Below are positions 1-9,171 of a stretch of DNA of 64,000 nt, piece by piece. The position numbers and the translations under genes are program-made. The stretch lies in contig JAXDJV010000024.1 of the NCBI GenBank assembly GCA_034667465.1, positions 1 to 64,000 of the forward strand, in the 5' to 3' direction. The DNA is from JAOBAU01 sp034667465. Lineage in GTDB: Bacteria > Acidobacteriota > Thermoanaerobaculia > Gp7-AA8. The first letter of the stretch is position 1, and each line of letters opens with the position of its first letter. Under the pieces are notes generated by a model that worked only from the letters and a program-made list of their open reading frames with translations, had not been told where the DNA came from and made no database searches.

Positions 1-415
1 GACCTTCGGCGGCGTCGCCGAGAAGAATGACGCCGTCGACCATCGAGCGCACGCGCTCCACTTCGCCGCCGCAGTCGGCGTGGCCGGGCGTGACGACGAT
101 GTTGATCTTCACTTCTTTCGGGTGAATGAAGTTCGCCGGCAGATCGTGGCCCGACGCGGTGTGCGTCGCTTCGTGATGCACCGGGTGGCCGAGGGCGTCG
201 GGCTGATCGACGAGGTAACGGATCGACGTGTTCTTGGCGAGGATGGTGATGCCGCGCTCTTTCTCGAGATCGTTCGAGTCCATGACCCGGTCGTCGACCT
301 GCTGGTTGGCGCGGATGGCGCCGGCCTGCTTGAGAAGTGCGTCGACGAGCGTGGTCTTGCCGTGGTCGACGTGCGCGATGATGGCGACGTTGCGGATGTC
401 GTAGCGAAACTGCAT
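1..415 (-). CDS. typA: TypA/BipA-like translational GTPase, N-terminal part (runs off the left edge)
   Basis: Only the first 138 codons are present. G1 is AHVDHGKTT (residues 14-22), DSNDLEKERGITIL (46-59) is the switch I region typical of TypA, and TPGHAD (109-114) marks G3. TypA is a ribosome-associated GTPase involved in stress and cold growth. Two oddities are visible. About 32 extra residues (roughly 68-101, His-rich) sit between switch I and G3. The G3 aspartate expected before TPGH is Val108. Phe to Cys at 115 and Val to Gly at 133 also depart from the E. coli protein as I remember it. The reading frame is intact. It lies 77 bp downstream of the aldolase gene on the same strand, and no clear Shine-Dalgarno site precedes the ATG. 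Confidence 0.88.
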   Translation of the reverse strand, partial: MQFRYDIRNVAIIAHVDHGKTTLVDALLKQAGAIRANQQVDDRVMDSNDLEKERGITILAKNTSIRYLVDQPDALGHPVHHEATHTASGHDLPANFIHPKEVKINIVVTPGHADCGGEVERVRSMVDGVILLGDAAEG

Positions 416-492
416 GTGCGGTGGTTAACGCACTCGGCGTCAATACATTCCGAATGGCGTGCTGAGGCGTGCTTCGGCGTCAGGACCGTAGA

Positions 493-2502
493 TCAGCGCG
501 GGAACGCTTCCTTCACGCCGCCGTCGACCGGCAGCATCGCTCCCGTCGTCTTCGCCGACCTCGGACCCGCGAGAAACAGCGCAGCCTCGGCCACGTCGTC
601 GGCAGTGACTTCGACATTGAGCAGCGTCCGCTTGCGATAAAAGTCGGGGAGCTTGCCGGCGTCGATGCCGTACGCGTTCGCGCGCATCTCGCGCATCTCA
701 TCGCTCCAGAATCGCGAGCCGCCGAAGATCGCGTCGGGGTTGAGCATGTTCGCGCGAATGCCGAACTCGCCGCCTTCGAGCGCGACGATCCGGCACAGCT
801 GCGCCTCGGCGGCCTTGCTCACGCTGTACGCGCCGAATTCTTTTCCCGGCGCGGTCACGTTCTTCGACGCGTTGAAGACGATGCTGCCGCCCGTCCCCTG
901 CCGCTTCATCATCCGGATCGCGGCGCGAGCGACGAGAAAGTGTCCACGCGTGTTGACCGCGAAGCTGCGATCCCAGTCGGCCGTCGCCAGCGTGTCGAGA
1001 GCACCGAATGACGAGATGCCGGCGTTGCTGACGACAACGTCGACGCCGCCGTACGCACGAACGGCCGCTTCGAACGCGCGCTCGACTTGCTCTTCATTGC
1101 TGACGTCGAGCGGCAGCGCGATCGCGCGTCGCAAGCCATGCTTCGCGACGATGCCATCCGCAACTTCCGTCGCGCGGGCGATGTCGACGTCGGTGACCAC
1201 GACATGCGCGCCTTCGATTGCGAATCGTTCCGCAACCGCGCGACCGATTCCACTCGCCGCGCCGGTGACGATGACGACGCGCGCGGCCAGATCTTTGTCC
1301 GGCGGCAGCAGCGTCAGCTTGTAAAGCTCGAGCGGCCAGTACTCCGCGTGGAAGGCATCGCGATCGTCGAGCGTCGCATAGCCGCCGGTCGCATCCGCGG
1401 CGGCGACGATGTGCATCGTGTGTCGATAGATGTCGCGAACGATTCGCGCCGCGCGCGCGTCCTTCCCCGCGGTCCACATGCCGAGGCCGGGCGCGAGAAT
1501 CACGCGCGGATGCGGATCGAGCATCGCGAACTCCGAAGGATGCGCGGCGTACCACGCGCTGTATCGCGCAACGTAATCGGCGAGCGCCGCGGAGACGTCT
1601 TCGCCATCGAGCAGCAGCGGAAAGCGTTTCGTGTAGAGCAGATGATCGGGCGTCGCGGCTCCGATCTGCGTGACGCGATCGAGATCGTCGCGCGCGAGGA
1701 ATCGCAGCACCTCCTCGCTGTCGTCGAGCTCGAGAATCGCCGGCCGCTTCGCAGACAGCGCGCCGCGCAACGTCAGCGCGAGCTCGGTGACGTTCGCGTC
1801 CGAGCGCGGGATCTCCATGATTGGCGATCTCCGCATCAGCGCCTCGGTCAGAAACTCTTCGGCGCGCGTGACGATGACGACGTGCCGTTCATACGCTTCC
1901 TGCACCGACTCGCCCCACGTGATCAGTCCGTGGTTCATCAGCACGAGTCCGTCGGCATCGGGCATCGCATCGAACGCGTCAGCGACTTCGCGGCTGAGCT
2001 GGAAGCCGGGACGTCGATACGGAACGAGGATGATCTTCGCGCCGAGCGCCTCGCGAACCGTCTCTTCGCGTCCGGCACTGTTCGTCAGCGCGAGAATCGC
2101 GTCGGCGTGCGTGTGCAGCACCGCTTTCGCCGGAAGAAACGCGTGCAGCAGCGTCTCGATCGACGGCCGCGCGCTGGCGGGATCGACGAGACAGCGCGCG
2201 AGGTAATCGACCATTTGCTGGTCGTCCATCGGCTCGTCACGACGGCGCAACGGCTCGATGTAGTCGAGGCGGACCGCCGGAAACTGCCGCGGCACGATCG
2301 ACTTCATGTCGCTGCCGCTGCTCTTGATGTACATGATGTCGATCGGACGGCCGAGCGGATCGATGCCGGTTGATTTGACCGAATTGTTGCCGCCGCCCCA
2401 GAGGACGAGGTCCTCTTCCATGCCGACCAGACGCGATTGCTGAACGAGTTGCTCGACGTCACCCGAGGCCGCGCTTCCCGTGCTTTCCCAGCGATTGAGC
2501 AT
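493..2502 (-). CDS. bifunctional class II aldolase / short-chain dehydrogenase (RhaEW type)
   Basis: A 669-residue fusion. The N-terminal half is a class II aldolase/adducin domain with the zinc-site pattern HTH at 130-132 and NHG at 190-192. The C-terminal half is a Rossmann short-chain dehydrogenase with TGAASGIG (413-420), SNAG (492-495), Ser545 and YSVSK (559-563). Proteins of this layout cleave rhamnulose 1-phosphate to dihydroxyacetone phosphate and lactaldehyde, then oxidise the lactaldehyde. That is family knowledge; no other rhamnose genes are nearby, so the substrate is not certain. The ATG lies 8 nt after a TATAAT hexamer with no Shine-Dalgarno site, suggesting a leaderless mRNA. 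It is divergent from the SPFH operon. Confidence 0.9.
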   Translation of the reverse strand: MLNRWESTGSAASGDVEQLVQQSRLVGMEEDLVLWGGGNNSVKSTGIDPLGRPIDIMYIKSSGSDMKSIVPRQFPAVRLDYIEPLRRRDEPMDDQQMVDYLARCLVDPASARPSIETLLHAFLPAKAVLHTHADAILALTNSAGREETVREALGAKIILVPYRRPGFQLSREVADAFDAMPDADGLVLMNHGLITWGESVQEAYERHVVIVTRAEEFLTEALMRRSPIMEIPRSDANVTELALTLRGALSAKRPAILELDDSEEVLRFLARDDLDRVTQIGAATPDHLLYTKRFPLLLDGEDVSAALADYVARYSAWYAAHPSEFAMLDPHPRVILAPGLGMWTAGKDARAARIVRDIYRHTMHIVAAADATGGYATLDDRDAFHAEYWPLELYKLTLLPPDKDLAARVVIVTGAASGIGRAVAERFAIEGAHVVVTDVDIARATEVADGIVAKHGLRRAIALPLDVSNEEQVERAFEAAVRAYGGVDVVVSNAGISSFGALDTLATADWDRSFAVNTRGHFLVARAAIRMMKRQGTGGSIVFNASKNVTAPGKEFGAYSVSKAAEAQLCRIVALEGGEFGIRANMLNPDAIFGGSRFWSDEMREMRANAYGIDAGKLPDFYRKRTLLNVEVTADDVAEAALFLAGPRSAKTTGAMLPVDGGVKEAFPR

Positions 2503-2516
2503 GGCGGCGGATTATA
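2503..2516 (-). promoter_or_regulatory. leaderless-type -10 box for the aldolase/dehydrogenase gene
   Basis: On the minus strand TATAAT (2516-2511) is followed by 8 nt and the ATG, leaving no room for a ribosome binding site. Confidence 0.55.
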
Positions 2517-2580
2517 GGGGGGGCGAAGACACTAGAATGAATGCAATCGCGTCCCTAACCGATGCAAAGGCAGGTCCTCA

Positions 2581-3627
2581 ATGTTCGAAAGCTCCGCTGC
2601 TCCCCCGCCGCGGTTTAAAGCACGTCTGAACATCCCGCGCATCCTCGCGCTCGCCGGCGGCGGATGGCTGTCGAAACTCTTCAAGCTCGCGCTCGTGCTG
2701 CTGCCGTTCGTTCTGCTGCGCGCCTGCTTCTTCACGTACGTGCCGCCCGACGAGCTCGGGCTGCGGCAGATCTCGTATGGTCCGAGCAAAGGGTTGCAGA
2801 AACAGCTCGTCGGTCCCGGATATCGACGCCAGATCTTTGGCTACGAGACGATCCGCACGTTCCCGCGCAACGTGCAGGCGGTCGAGTTCACGAACGATGC
2901 GACGGAGCGCGGCAAGGATCATCGGACGATCAGCGCGATCAACGTGCCGACCGTCGACGGCTATCCGGTGGCCATCGATGCGACGGTCCTCTATCGCGTC
3001 GCCGATCCGTTCCTCGTCGTCTCGAAATTCGGATTCGGACGCGGCTACGAAGACAACGTCGTCGTCCGCTTTGTCGACCCGGCCATCAAGCAGCATCTCG
3101 GCGAATTGCGAGCCGAAGAGTTTTATCGCGATCGGCGTCTCGCGAAAGTGATCGACATGAAACGGGAGCTCGCGCAGAAATTCAAAGAGAACGGGCTGCA
3201 GCTCGCGGACGTCCTGATTCGCCAGTACGACTATCCGATGACGTTTCAGCAGCTGACGGAACAGAAGAAGATTCAGGACCAGTCGGTGCTGACGAATCGC
3301 GCGCTCGCGAAACAGGCGGAAGTCGACACGCGTCTCAAACAGGTGTCCGCCGAGGGACAGAATTCGATCAATGTGCGTTCGGCAGAGTTTCAGGCGCAGA
3401 TCACGGCGCTCAATGCGCAGCGCGATTTCTATGAGCGATCGAAACACGCCGAGGCGGATTTGCTCGTCAAGAGCGCCGAAGCGAGCGGTAATGAGCAGAT
3501 CAATCGCGCGATGGAAGGAGCCGGCTCGGACAAACTGCTCCGATTGCGCAAAGGACTGGCGCTGCTCAACAGCATCAAAGGTCCGATTTACATCACCGAC
3601 GATCCGACGGACATCGCGAAGCATTAG
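2581..3627 (+). CDS. SPFH/band 7 (prohibitin-like) membrane protein
   Basis: The protein has 348 residues: a short basic N-terminus, one hydrophobic segment at about 33-50, an SPFH/band 7 domain at about 55-220, and an Ala/Glu/Gln-rich helical region at 220-320 typical of the coiled-coil part of prohibitins and HflK/HflC. Such proteins form large ring assemblies on membranes and often gate proteases. With this topology the SPFH domain would face the periplasm. It is the first gene of a five-gene run; a second SPFH gene follows after 9 bp. A TAGAAT hexamer about 45 bp upstream (2533-2538) may be the -10 box. The specific role is unknown. Confidence 0.8.
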   Translation: MFESSAAPPPRFKARLNIPRILALAGGGWLSKLFKLALVLLPFVLLRACFFTYVPPDELGLRQISYGPSKGLQKQLVGPGYRRQIFGYETIRTFPRNVQAVEFTNDATERGKDHRTISAINVPTVDGYPVAIDATVLYRVADPFLVVSKFGFGRGYEDNVVVRFVDPAIKQHLGELRAEEFYRDRRLAKVIDMKRELAQKFKENGLQLADVLIRQYDYPMTFQQLTEQKKIQDQSVLTNRALAKQAEVDTRLKQVSAEGQNSINVRSAEFQAQITALNAQRDFYERSKHAEADLLVKSAEASGNEQINRAMEGAGSDKLLRLRKGLALLNSIKGPIYITDDPTDIAKH

Positions 3628-3636
3628 GAGCAGCCG

Positions 3637-4650
3637 ATGAAAACGACCATTGCACTGCTCGCATTTTCACTGCTGACTCTCAGCGCCTGTACGCCGCATA
3701 CGACCCAGGCGACGGAGGTCGGCGTCCGCTTCAATAAGATTACCGGCTCGACCGAAATCGCCGACCCCGGCGCGACCTATTTCTTTGCGCCGATCATCAA
3801 TGACTGGGCGACGTTCGACACGTCGACACAGAGCCTGGTCATGTCCGCGAAGGTGGAAGCCGGCGATCGCAAAGAGAAGGACGATCTCCGTTTCAAGACG
3901 CGCGACGGAAATGACATCGAGACCGATGTCACCGTTCGCTGGCGTATCGATCCGACGCGCGCAGCTTCTGTCTGGAAGCTCGTCGCGCCGACAACCGAGG
4001 CGCTGAAGGAACGGGTCGTGAGGCCGCAGGCGCGTGCGTATGTGCGCGACGTGCTCAATCGGCTCGATTCCGAGGAGTATTACAACCCCGATTTGCGCTT
4101 TGCCGCGGCGAGAGATGCCACAGACGTGCTCGCGAGAATCATGAAACCTTATGGAATCATCGTCGAGCAGGTCATCCTCGGCGATTTCTCGTTCAAGCCC
4201 GATTACCAGACGCTCATCAACAAACGCAAAGAAGCGGAGAAGCAGGCCGAAAAACTCGAAGCAGAGATTCTTGCGACGCTCGAAGCGAATAAAGCCAATT
4301 TGCAGCAGAAGGTCGCCGAATTAACGGAACAACTGACGCGTGCAACGGGCGATTTCGAACAGGCCAAGCGCGCCGCCGATGCGTATGTCGTCCGCCGCCA
4401 GCAGGAAGCGCAGGCGACGCTCGCGGAAAAGAGTGCGGTCGCGCAGGGAATTCAGAAAGAACGAGCCGCACTCAACGGCAGCGCCGGTGATGCGTACGTC
4501 AGCCTGCAGCTCATCGATGCGTTGCAGAAGAAAGAAATTCGCCAGATCCCGAAACTTCCCGGCGGCGCGAACGTGATCATCGACGGCAACAAATTGCTGC
4601 AACAACTCGGCGTGATTCAGTACGAACAGAAAAAAGACCAGGACAAGTGA
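3637..4650 (+). CDS. SPFH/band 7 domain lipoprotein
   Basis: The protein has 337 residues and starts with a lipoprotein signal peptide whose lipobox is LSAC (Cys18), so the mature protein should be lipid-anchored outside the cytoplasm. A band 7 domain spans about 25-200 and a long charged helix rich in Glu, Lys, Ala and Gln covers about 190-290. It is paralogous in architecture to the preceding gene, but the membrane anchor is a lipid rather than a helix, which is unusual for the family. It is probably a partner in a mixed oligomer, by analogy with HflK and HflC; this is inference. The next gene starts inside its stop codon. Confidence 0.8.
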   Translation: MKTTIALLAFSLLTLSACTPHTTQATEVGVRFNKITGSTEIADPGATYFFAPIINDWATFDTSTQSLVMSAKVEAGDRKEKDDLRFKTRDGNDIETDVTVRWRIDPTRAASVWKLVAPTTEALKERVVRPQARAYVRDVLNRLDSEEYYNPDLRFAAARDATDVLARIMKPYGIIVEQVILGDFSFKPDYQTLINKRKEAEKQAEKLEAEILATLEANKANLQQKVAELTEQLTRATGDFEQAKRAADAYVVRRQQEAQATLAEKSAVAQGIQKERAALNGSAGDAYVSLQLIDALQKKEIRQIPKLPGGANVIIDGNKLLQQLGVIQYEQKKDQDK

Positions 4651-5249
4651 CAATGCTGAACATCGCAGGTCCGGAGTACGACTTCGGAACGGTGGTTTAC
4701 GCGGTACTACAGGATTGCGAACATCGCAGGCGTGCGTTTGACGACGATGAATTCGAATCGTCGGTCACGACCTGCGCCAAACAAAAACTGGCGCAGGTGA
4801 AGAAAGCCTACGACGAGTTCGGCGGTTCCGCCGTTTACTGGGAAGCGCTCGAAAAAGAGGTATTGCACGCCGTCGTCCCGCAATACATCGATCCGGCGCT
4901 GGAAATCACCCGGCTCGAGCGAAACGGCTTCAGCGTCTGGCGCAAAGGCGATCTCGCAGCGCGTCTCGCCTTTGCACTGATCGGACTGATCGTCGGCAGC
5001 ATCATCATTCTGATCCCATGGATTCCCATTTTCGAGAACATGTTCGCCTTCGCGCTGACAATCGGCGGCTTCATGTACCCCGACCTCAAGCGCTTCATGT
5101 TCGAGCGCCGCTACGCGAAAGCGCTCAACAAACTGATTGCCGACAGCGCTACGTATCAACAGACCGCGAACCTGCATTACATGACCGCGACGGAGCTCGA
5201 GAGCGCCTTCCAGCCGTCGGAGCCGCGGAAGATCGACACGACTCCCTGA
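4647..5249 (+). CDS. hypothetical membrane protein of the SPFH operon
   Basis: The frame opens with GTG at 4647, overlapping the previous stop by 4 bp (GTGA), or with ATG at 4653. The product is about 200 residues: an acidic soluble N-terminal region (1-100), two adjacent hydrophobic segments at about 107-125 and 130-145, and a soluble tail of about 50 residues. I recognise no family. Translational coupling to the SPFH lipoprotein gene suggests it belongs to the same complex. Confidence 0.7.
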   Translation: MTMLNIAGPEYDFGTVVYAVLQDCEHRRRAFDDDEFESSVTTCAKQKLAQVKKAYDEFGGSAVYWEALEKEVLHAVVPQYIDPALEITRLERNGFSVWRKGDLAARLAFALIGLIVGSIIILIPWIPIFENMFAFALTIGGFMYPDLKRFMFERRYAKALNKLIADSATYQQTANLHYMTATELESAFQPSEPRKIDTTP

Positions 5250-5309
5250 CATTGCAAATAACGCGGCGCCGTTGTACTGTGCCGCATCCCTTCGAGAGGC
5301 TCTCCCGAC

Positions 5310-7985
5310 ATGTTCCGACGCTCATGGCGCGCACTGCTCGTCCTCCTGCCGCTGCTCGCGCTCCCGGCGTTCGCCGCGGAACCTGAAATTCGTCCGATCT
5401 CGGAGATGGAGCGGTCGGCAGTGCAGGACGTCGCGGCGTATCTCAGCGGCGGACCGCAGGCGATTTACGATCAGCTCGCGACAAAATCACCGCTGCGGAC
5501 GCTGTCGCGCAATGACGCGCTGCAGGAAATCGAAGTCCGCTTCGGACCGCCGAGCGGAGCGACGTGGGAACTGCAGACGGTCGTCCCCGCGCTGAAAGAC
5601 AGGACTGCAGTTTTCAACGTTAGTTACCCATCGGGACTCGACGAGAGCGTCACACTCGATTTCGTCCAGGAGAACGGCGCGTATCGGATCAACGATCTGC
5701 GCATCCTCGCCGAGACCTCCCCGACTCCGCAGATTTTCCCCGCCGAGCGGATTGCCGGACAGACGGACGGCGCCGCGAAACCGTTCGACACCACCGGCAT
5801 CTCGCTCGCCCTCGGGCTGATGGCGATGCTGCTCAGCGGCAGCGCGGCGTTTCTCATCGTCACCCATCGCAAACCGGCGCTGCTGATGGCGATCGCAGCG
5901 GTGCTGCTCATCGCGGTCGGCGGCACGGTCGCCTTCCTGCGTGATCCGCGTTTCGACTTCCGTGCACGCGCGTCGCTCGCATCGATGGACGGCCGCGCGA
6001 AGTCGCCTGTCCTCCGACTCGCGTCGCTGTTGCCGCTAAGGCGCGCAATGACGGCCGGCAACGGCGGCGTCGACACGTCGTTCAGGCAGGTCGCGATTCG
6101 CGGCATTTGTCGTGAAGTCGCCGAACTGTGGAAGGCGCAGGCCGATCTGCAGCAACTCAGGACTGCCGAAGTCGCGAGCGTGTTGCGACGCTTTCCCTCG
6201 CCGTCCGACGTGCCGCTCGTCGAGATTCTCCGCGGCCGGCTCGCGTTCGCCGAAGGGAACGAAGTCGACACGGTCGTCGCTTACGAACATGCCGCGAATC
6301 TCGGACCGGGACGCGACGGTCTCTGGCTCGAAGCGGCGCAGGCGCTCAGCACCCTCGGATTCACCGAACGTTCCGAGCAATACCTGAAACGCCTCGAGCG
6401 AATCGGCTCGCGCGAAGCGAACGTCTACTACGACGCAGCGCTCCTCTCGTCGATAAAAAACCGCGAGGAAGCGACCGAAGCGTCGCTGAAAAAAGCGTGG
6501 AACCTTCGTCCGACCGAGCGCGGCGATCTCATTCACGCCGGCGCGTTCTGGACGCTGTTGCGCAAAGCGTCGTTCACCGACGTCATCAGCATGAGCTCCG
6601 CAGCGGAAGCGACCTTCGCCGCGCCGGAGATGGCGACTCGTCCGCTTTCGCTGCCGGCCGGCGCCGCGCCGCGCGTCTCCGGCAACTATCTGCAGATCAC
6701 CTTCGGCCAGCAGGAGCTCGGCGTTCCCGGCGGCGCATCGCTCGCTCCGGCCGGCACGCCGATCGTCGACGCCGGCGTATGGAATCGCAGCGAAGAAGAA
6801 AAAGCGCTCGCCGAATTCGAGCAGCTCCTCGTCAGCGCCGCGTCGCCCGGCGCATTCACGCAGCCGCTGCTGCGTCGCCGCTTCGAGCGCTGCGCGAACG
6901 CGCTCGCGAATCACAATCGATGGGCGGACGTCGTTCGCCTCACCGACGGACTCACGCCGAAATCGGAGAACGTCCCGATCGATCTCCTCTTCGTCCGTGA
7001 TCTCGCGTTGCAGCGAACGAATCGCGCTGCCGACGCGAAGCAGCTCCTCGCCGAGCTCGCGGTCAGCCGCGTCATGCAGCGGAAGAACGATCCGGCATCG
7101 ATGGAACGCCTCGGCGAGATGCTCGCCTCCGTCGATCTCTACGACGCCGCCATCAAGCTCCTCGAGAAATCGGCCAGCATCCGCCAGAACGCGATGATCG
7201 ACGATCGCATCCGCCAGATCCTTATGAACAAACGGCTGGCCACGCGATACGCGACCTACCACTCGCCGCACTTCGAGATTCACTACCCCGAAGAGGTTTC
7301 GGCCAATTTCGCGACTCAGGCGTCGAGCGTCCTCGAAGCGGAGCTGCAGCGTCTGCAGCAATGGGTACCGGTCGCGAACTTCGAGCCGGTCGTCGTCAAC
7401 ATGTTGTGGTGGGATGATTTCCGTTCCACGTACACCGGCTCCGATTTCATCCTCGGCTTTTATCAGGCGAAGAAGATCACGCTCCCGCTCGTCGGCGCGC
7501 GCAGCTTCTCGCCGCCCGTCGTCGCGCTGATGAGCCACGAGCTCTGTCACGCGATGATCGCGCAGGCGACGAACGATCAGGCGCCGCACTGGTTTCACGA
7601 AGGGCTCGCGCAGCGGATCGAAATGGTTCCGTACCAGGCGAACGCCTTCAACATGTACGACGACAACCGCCTGCTCTCGATCTCGCTCATCGACGACATC
7701 GTCACCGGCTCGCCCGACCCCGACATGATCGGCGAGGCGTACATCGAATCGCAGACGATCATCCGTTTCGTCGAAGCGGAGTACGGTGCGGCCGGCGTCG
7801 CCAAACTGATCGCGGCGTTCCGCGACGGCGCGACGACCGACGAAGCGATCGCGCGGCTCGCCGGCAGCAGCGTCGCCGATTTTGACACGAAGCTGCGCGC
7901 GTGGGGACGCAACGGGCGGAAGGTGTTCGAGAACGACGACATCACGCGCTACGACACGACCGAGCTGGTTCGGAGGGACATGTGA
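5310..7985 (+). CDS. exported TPR protein with gluzincin-type (peptidase MA-like) zinc protease domain
   Basis: The protein has 891 residues. A signal peptide ends near AFAAE (about 20-24). Two hydrophobic segments lie at about 165-182 and 188-210, followed by a long TPR-like helical region to about 640. A metallopeptidase domain then carries HELCH at 743-747 with a downstream HWFHEGLAQ at 760-768 that supplies the likely third zinc ligand, Glu764. This matches the peptidase MA-like families, which are often linked to TPRs. It lies 60 bp after the small membrane gene and overlaps the next start by 4 bp, so it is probably part of the SPFH operon and may be the protease that the SPFH ring serves (inference). 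Confidence 0.75.
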   Translation: MFRRSWRALLVLLPLLALPAFAAEPEIRPISEMERSAVQDVAAYLSGGPQAIYDQLATKSPLRTLSRNDALQEIEVRFGPPSGATWELQTVVPALKDRTAVFNVSYPSGLDESVTLDFVQENGAYRINDLRILAETSPTPQIFPAERIAGQTDGAAKPFDTTGISLALGLMAMLLSGSAAFLIVTHRKPALLMAIAAVLLIAVGGTVAFLRDPRFDFRARASLASMDGRAKSPVLRLASLLPLRRAMTAGNGGVDTSFRQVAIRGICREVAELWKAQADLQQLRTAEVASVLRRFPSPSDVPLVEILRGRLAFAEGNEVDTVVAYEHAANLGPGRDGLWLEAAQALSTLGFTERSEQYLKRLERIGSREANVYYDAALLSSIKNREEATEASLKKAWNLRPTERGDLIHAGAFWTLLRKASFTDVISMSSAAEATFAAPEMATRPLSLPAGAAPRVSGNYLQITFGQQELGVPGGASLAPAGTPIVDAGVWNRSEEEKALAEFEQLLVSAASPGAFTQPLLRRRFERCANALANHNRWADVVRLTDGLTPKSENVPIDLLFVRDLALQRTNRAADAKQLLAELAVSRVMQRKNDPASMERLGEMLASVDLYDAAIKLLEKSASIRQNAMIDDRIRQILMNKRLATRYATYHSPHFEIHYPEEVSANFATQASSVLEAELQRLQQWVPVANFEPVVVNMLWWDDFRSTYTGSDFILGFYQAKKITLPLVGARSFSPPVVALMSHELCHAMIAQATNDQAPHWFHEGLAQRIEMVPYQANAFNMYDDNRLLSISLIDDIVTGSPDPDMIGEAYIESQTIIRFVEAEYGAAGVAKLIAAFRDGATTDEAIARLAGSSVADFDTKLRAWGRNGRKVFENDDITRYDTTELVRRDM

Positions 7986-8383
7986 TCGATTACGCATTCA
8001 CGATCGGCGGCGTGCACTTCGACGTCGCGGCGCTCGCCGCAATCGTCGGAACCGCCGCATGGCTCGTCGCGCTCTGTTTTCGGCAGCGCAAACAGATGCT
8101 CTTCGGCACCGCGGCGCTCGCCGTCGGCTGGATCATCGCGTTCGGCACGCCGCTGCGCGAAAAGAAGCTGGCGACCGAAGCAGCGATCCTACCCGGCGCG
8201 ACCGCTTCATGCGCAGCGATTCGTGCAGGCATGACCGCCGCGGAAGTCCGCGCGGCGACCGGCCAGCCGGACGAAGTGCGCAACGAGGAAGCGATCCGCG
8301 GTCCGGGATCGACGGCGTGGATTTACAAAGGCTCGCGCTGCGCCGTGCACCTGACGGACGACACGGTCGATCTGGTCGAGTAG
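7982..8383 (+). CDS. small membrane protein with BamE/SmpA-like C-terminal fold
   Basis: A GTG start at 7982 is chosen because CGGAGGGA lies just upstream and GTGA overlaps the preceding stop; longer versions of the frame would cover the protease C-terminus. The 133-residue product has two hydrophobic segments (about 13-30 and 37-53) and then a domain containing GMTAAEVRAATGQPDEV, the pattern seen in BamE/SmpA-like proteins. It is the last gene of the SPFH operon. Its stop TAG abuts the stop of the convergent HugZ-like gene with no spacer (TAGCTA). Confidence 0.7.
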   Translation: MIDYAFTIGGVHFDVAALAAIVGTAAWLVALCFRQRKQMLFGTAALAVGWIIAFGTPLREKKLATEAAILPGATASCAAIRAGMTAAEVRAATGQPDEVRNEEAIRGPGSTAWIYKGSRCAVHLTDDTVDLVE

Positions 8384-9151
8384 CTACGCGCCGCCGCGCG
8401 CCTCACGCGTCATCGCCACCAGCACGCGTCGCGCGTCCTCGCGCGAACGGACCGGCTCCGGAAACGCGACGCGCGCGCCCTTCATCCCGGCGGCGGTGCG
8501 GAGACGCATCACGAAGCCGAGGCGATCGCACGAGACCATCGATGCCTCCTCGGCATCGAGTCCCGCGAAATGCTTAGCGATCGCGCGCAGCGCTTCGCTG
8601 TGATCGGCGTTCATGTGCTCGATGATCGCGGCCGCGGAATCGACGAGCGGATCGGCTTCCGCGGAACGATAGTCGTTCGCGGCTACCCACCCCATCACGC
8701 CGAAACCGCCGACGAAATAGATGTCGGTCACGTCGAGGCGGAAGAATCCGAAGTCGGAGAAATCGATCCAGTAACGCGCGGACGGATGACGCGCGAGATA
8801 CGCGTTGCGAATCGATTCCGATGACTCCATTCGCGACACGGAGCCGAGCAGCGTCGCACGCGGCGAGCCGAGCGGATCGCCATCGCCGCCGCTCTGCATC
8901 ACGAGCAGGCTCGCGCGCGGATCGGCGATGAGATTCTGGGTGTGGATGGCCATGCCGCTGATAAGGAAGATCGGTGATGCGTCGTCGACGAGCGCGTACG
9001 GCATCACCGACGCGAACGGCCAGCCGGGATGCTTCGACGACTGCGTGGCGAGCGTGCCGACGCGCTCGATCATCAGCAGCGTCTTTACGCGTTCGGAATG
9101 CTCGGGCTCGGGAGCGGTCGGCGCGGACGAAGGGGTGGAATGTTGATTCAT
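8384..9151 (-). CDS. HugZ-like protein: pyridoxamine phosphate oxidase-fold domain plus DUF2470
   Basis: The protein has 255 residues. The N-terminal part (about 15-160) reads as a split-barrel flavin-reductase/PNPOx-like domain with PRASLLVM and the FGFFRLDVTDIYFVGGFG stretch. The C-terminal part (about 170-250) has HMNADHSEAL, typical of DUF2470. This two-domain layout is that of HugZ/HutZ-type haem-degrading or haem-storage proteins. No haem uptake genes are nearby, so the ligand is uncertain. The start lies 7 nt after CATACT, a near -10 hexamer. It sits 20 bp downstream of the AI-2E-family gene on the same strand. Confidence 0.82.
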   Translation of the reverse strand: MNQHSTPSSAPTAPEPEHSERVKTLLMIERVGTLATQSSKHPGWPFASVMPYALVDDASPIFLISGMAIHTQNLIADPRASLLVMQSGGDGDPLGSPRATLLGSVSRMESSESIRNAYLARHPSARYWIDFSDFGFFRLDVTDIYFVGGFGVMGWVAANDYRSAEADPLVDSAAAIIEHMNADHSEALRAIAKHFAGLDAEEASMVSCDRLGFVMRLRTAAGMKGARVAFPEPVRSREDARRVLVAMTREARGGA

Positions 9152-9164
9152 GCGCGGCAGTATG
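9152..9164 (-). promoter_or_regulatory. possible leaderless-type -10 box for the HugZ-like gene
   Basis: On the minus strand CATACT (9164-9159) is followed by 7 nt and ATG. It matches the TANNNT pattern at all but its first base. Confidence 0.35.
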
Positions 9165-9171
9165 CGCGATG

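Noticed and set aside
8384..9151. Assignment as pyridoxamine 5'-phosphate oxidase (PdxH)
   Set aside because: The C-terminal DUF2470 part and overall length fit the HugZ family, and the PdxH substrate-binding signature is not seen.
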